The translations under genes were made by a program, and so were the position numbers. The notes below the pieces were generated by a model, which worked only from the letters and a program-made list of their open reading frames with translations, was not told the DNA's origin and made no database searches. Shown here in pieces: positions 13,209 through 14,107 of a DNA stretch of 14,107 nucleotides; the stretch's first letter is position 1; every line of letters starts with the position of its first letter. The stretch is from assembly GCA_017547865.1 (NCBI GenBank), contig JAFYOA010000298.1, forward strand, positions 1-14,107, written 5' to 3'. The DNA comes from Clostridia bacterium. Lineage in GTDB: Bacteria > Bacillota_A > Clostridia > Oscillospirales > Acutalibacteraceae.

Positions 13209-13652
13209 TCACTTGGTACCGGTGGAACCAAAGCCGCCTGCGCCGCGCACGGTATCGGAAAGTTCGTCGGCTTCTTCAAAATCGGCGGTGATGTAGGGGG
13301 CCACCACCAGCTGAGCCACCCGCTCGCCGGGTTCTACCGTCTGGGCAGTAGTGCCGTGGTTGTGCAGGCTCACCATCAGTTCGCCGCGGTAGTCGCTGTC
13401 GATCACGCCTACTTTGTTGGCAGGGGCCAGGCCGCGCTTGGTGGCCAAGCCGCTGCGGGCGTAAATCAGGCCCACATACCCCTCGGGCAGTTCCATAGCC
13501 ACGCCAATGTGTACCATTTTGGTTTCGCCGGGGGCGATGGTCAGGGGCTCATCCAGGCAGGCGTACAGGTCTGCACCGGCGGCAAAAGCAGTGCCATAGG
13601 CGGGGATCACCGCGTCTTCACGCAGTTTTTTGATGCGAACGGGAATATGCAT
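13209..13652 (-). CDS. dut: Deoxyuridine 5'-triphosphate nucleotidohydrolase (dUTPase)
   Basis: The 147-residue protein is a trimeric-type dUTPase, which hydrolyses dUTP to dUMP and pyrophosphate, keeping uracil out of DNA and feeding dTMP synthesis. All five conserved motifs are present: AGADLYA (25-31), ARSGLA (65-70), GVIDSDYRGE (82-91, with the catalytic aspartate), GERVAQLVV (109-117) and the C-terminal RGAGGFGSTG (136-145) that closes over the active site. The length is normal for bacteria. ATG 13652 has AAGGAG eight bases upstream and a consensus promoter about 35 bases upstream. It is a housekeeping gene placed with the permease gene, with no obvious metabolic link to it. Confidence 0.97.
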   Translation of the reverse strand: MHIPVRIKKLREDAVIPAYGTAFAAGADLYACLDEPLTIAPGETKMVHIGVAMELPEGYVGLIYARSGLATKRGLAPANKVGVIDSDYRGELMVSLHNHGTTAQTVEPGERVAQLVVAPYITADFEEADELSDTVRGAGGFGSTGTK

Positions 13653-13684
13653 AGAGAAAACTCCTTTATTTGTGATTTTTCTAT

Positions 13685-13713
13685 ATTATAAAGGATTTGA
13701 TGGAAATTGACAA
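13685..13713 (-). promoter_or_regulatory. Promoter for dut and the permease gene
   Basis: On the minus strand, TTGTCA (13708-13713) and a perfect TATAAT (13685-13690) are separated by 17 bases. The predicted start is near 13678, giving a leader of about 26 bases before ATG 13652. Confidence 0.88.
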
Positions 13714-13750
13714 TGGGGGAGCCGCCGGAAAGATTGTGTCTCACGACGCG

Positions 13751-13784
13751 AAAAAAGCTCCCGAAGCGTTTCTGCCCCGGGAGC
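13751..13784 (-). terminator. Terminator of the GH3 glycosidase gene
   Basis: GCTCCCG (13757-13763) and CGGGAGC (13778-13784) form a perfect 7-base stem with a 14-base loop. On the minus strand it is followed by six T (13751-13756). It lies 13 bases past the GH3 stop codon and isolates dut from that gene. Confidence 0.9.
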
Positions 13785-13797
13785 CGTTGAGTTTTGA

Positions 13798-14107
13798 TTA
13801 CATGTGAGTGTCCCACATACCGCAGTAGCTGTCGATGGGGTCCTGGCCTTTAAAGGCTTCCGGACCGGTGAGCAGTGCTTCCACCAGAGCATCCATGGTG
13901 TCGTCGTTGGAGTCGTAGGTGTTGATGTAGGTGCGCAGCATGGGGCAATCAGCCAGCATGGTGGGTTTGTTCACAGAGATGCCCACCACAGGCAGCTCGT
14001 GCACATACCACGGAATTTCGCCGCCGCCCTTGCTCATGCCGAAAGCCGGGTGGCCGTTGGCCACGTTGAACAGGGTGATGACGATATCCTGTCCGGCGGT
14101 GAACTCG
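13798..14107 (-). CDS. Glycoside hydrolase family 3 protein, C-terminal fragment (beta-N-acetylhexosaminidase/beta-glucosidase-like)
   Basis: Only the last 103 residues are in the window; the catalytic barrel lies beyond the right edge. The sequence shows the C-terminal alpha/beta domain of long GH3 enzymes: DIVITLFNV, ELPVVGISVNKPTMLAD, the helix start TYINTYDSND, then EALLTGPEAFKGQDPIDSYC near the end, followed by GMWDT. The end strongly recalls two-domain GH3 beta-N-acetylglucosaminidases and beta-glucosidases, which remove terminal beta-linked sugars. Without the barrel, the acid/base and nucleophile residues cannot be checked and specificity stays open. The gene ends with TAA at 13798-13800, followed by its own terminator, so it is transcriptionally separate from dut. 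Its location cannot be judged because the N-terminus is missing. Confidence 0.82.
   Translation of the reverse strand, partial: EFTAGQDIVITLFNVANGHPAFGMSKGGGEIPWYVHELPVVGISVNKPTMLADCPMLRTYINTYDSNDDTMDALVEALLTGPEAFKGQDPIDSYCGMWDTHM

Noticed and set aside
12063..13691. Open frame of 542 codons on the plus strand
   Set aside because: It is antisense to the permease and dUTPase genes, and its His/Gln-rich product reflects the complement of Leu/Val codons in membrane segments.

Overview
The window looks like a chromosomal segment of an anaerobic, fibre-degrading Firmicute of the class Clostridia, most likely a gut member of the Oscillospiraceae/Ruminococcaceae. This rests on gene content (cytoplasmic glycosidases, sugar isomerases and kinases, a dehydrogenase), strong AGGAGG-type ribosome binding sites, moderately high GC, tight minus-strand operons, and a DUF559 gene bounded by double-hairpin repeats of a kind I associate with Clostridia. 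No rRNA, tRNA, CRISPR array, phage gene or transposase was seen. The organism call is inference.

Layout, left to right. (1) Positions 1-1992, minus strand: an FGGY-family sugar kinase followed by a GatD-like zinc alcohol dehydrogenase cut by the window edge. The pair has its own extended -10 promoter, which overlaps the terminator of the next unit. (2) Positions 2111-3812, minus: two adjacent TIM-barrel sugar-phosphate isomerase/epimerase genes. (3) Positions 3861-4306: a compact element consisting of a DUF559 nuclease-like gene between two inverted double-hairpin repeats. It lies between the isomerase genes and their best candidate promoter (4349-4377). (4) Positions 4479-4748, plus: a small cysteine-rich protein ending at a bidirectional terminator. 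(5) Positions 4787-10473, minus: GH38 alpha-mannosidase, PHP phosphatase, then (with an internal promoter) a divergent GH10 glycosidase and a uroporphyrinogen-decarboxylase-family protein. (6) Positions 10474-10624: divergent, well-formed promoters with a candidate operator. (7) Positions 10625-11977, plus: a fused double-flavodoxin protein with a compact four-cysteine Fe-S motif, ending at a strong bidirectional terminator. (8) Positions 12069-13652, minus: dUTPase and an ion-transporter-superfamily permease. (9) Positions 13798-14107, minus: the C-terminal end of a GH3 glycosidase with its terminator.

How the genes may work together: GH38, GH10 and GH3 show no signal peptide where the N-terminus is visible, so they probably trim imported oligosaccharides in the cytoplasm. 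The isomerase, kinase and dehydrogenase genes could convert the released sugar or polyol into central metabolites. No sugar transporter or regulator gene lies inside the window, so the substrate cannot be named. The observations most worth a second look are the DUF559/double-hairpin element, including its apparent compensatory stem changes and its dual coding/SD use, the GH10 protein with remodelled substrate motifs beside a URO-D-type methyltransferase relative, and the tandem flavodoxin fusion.
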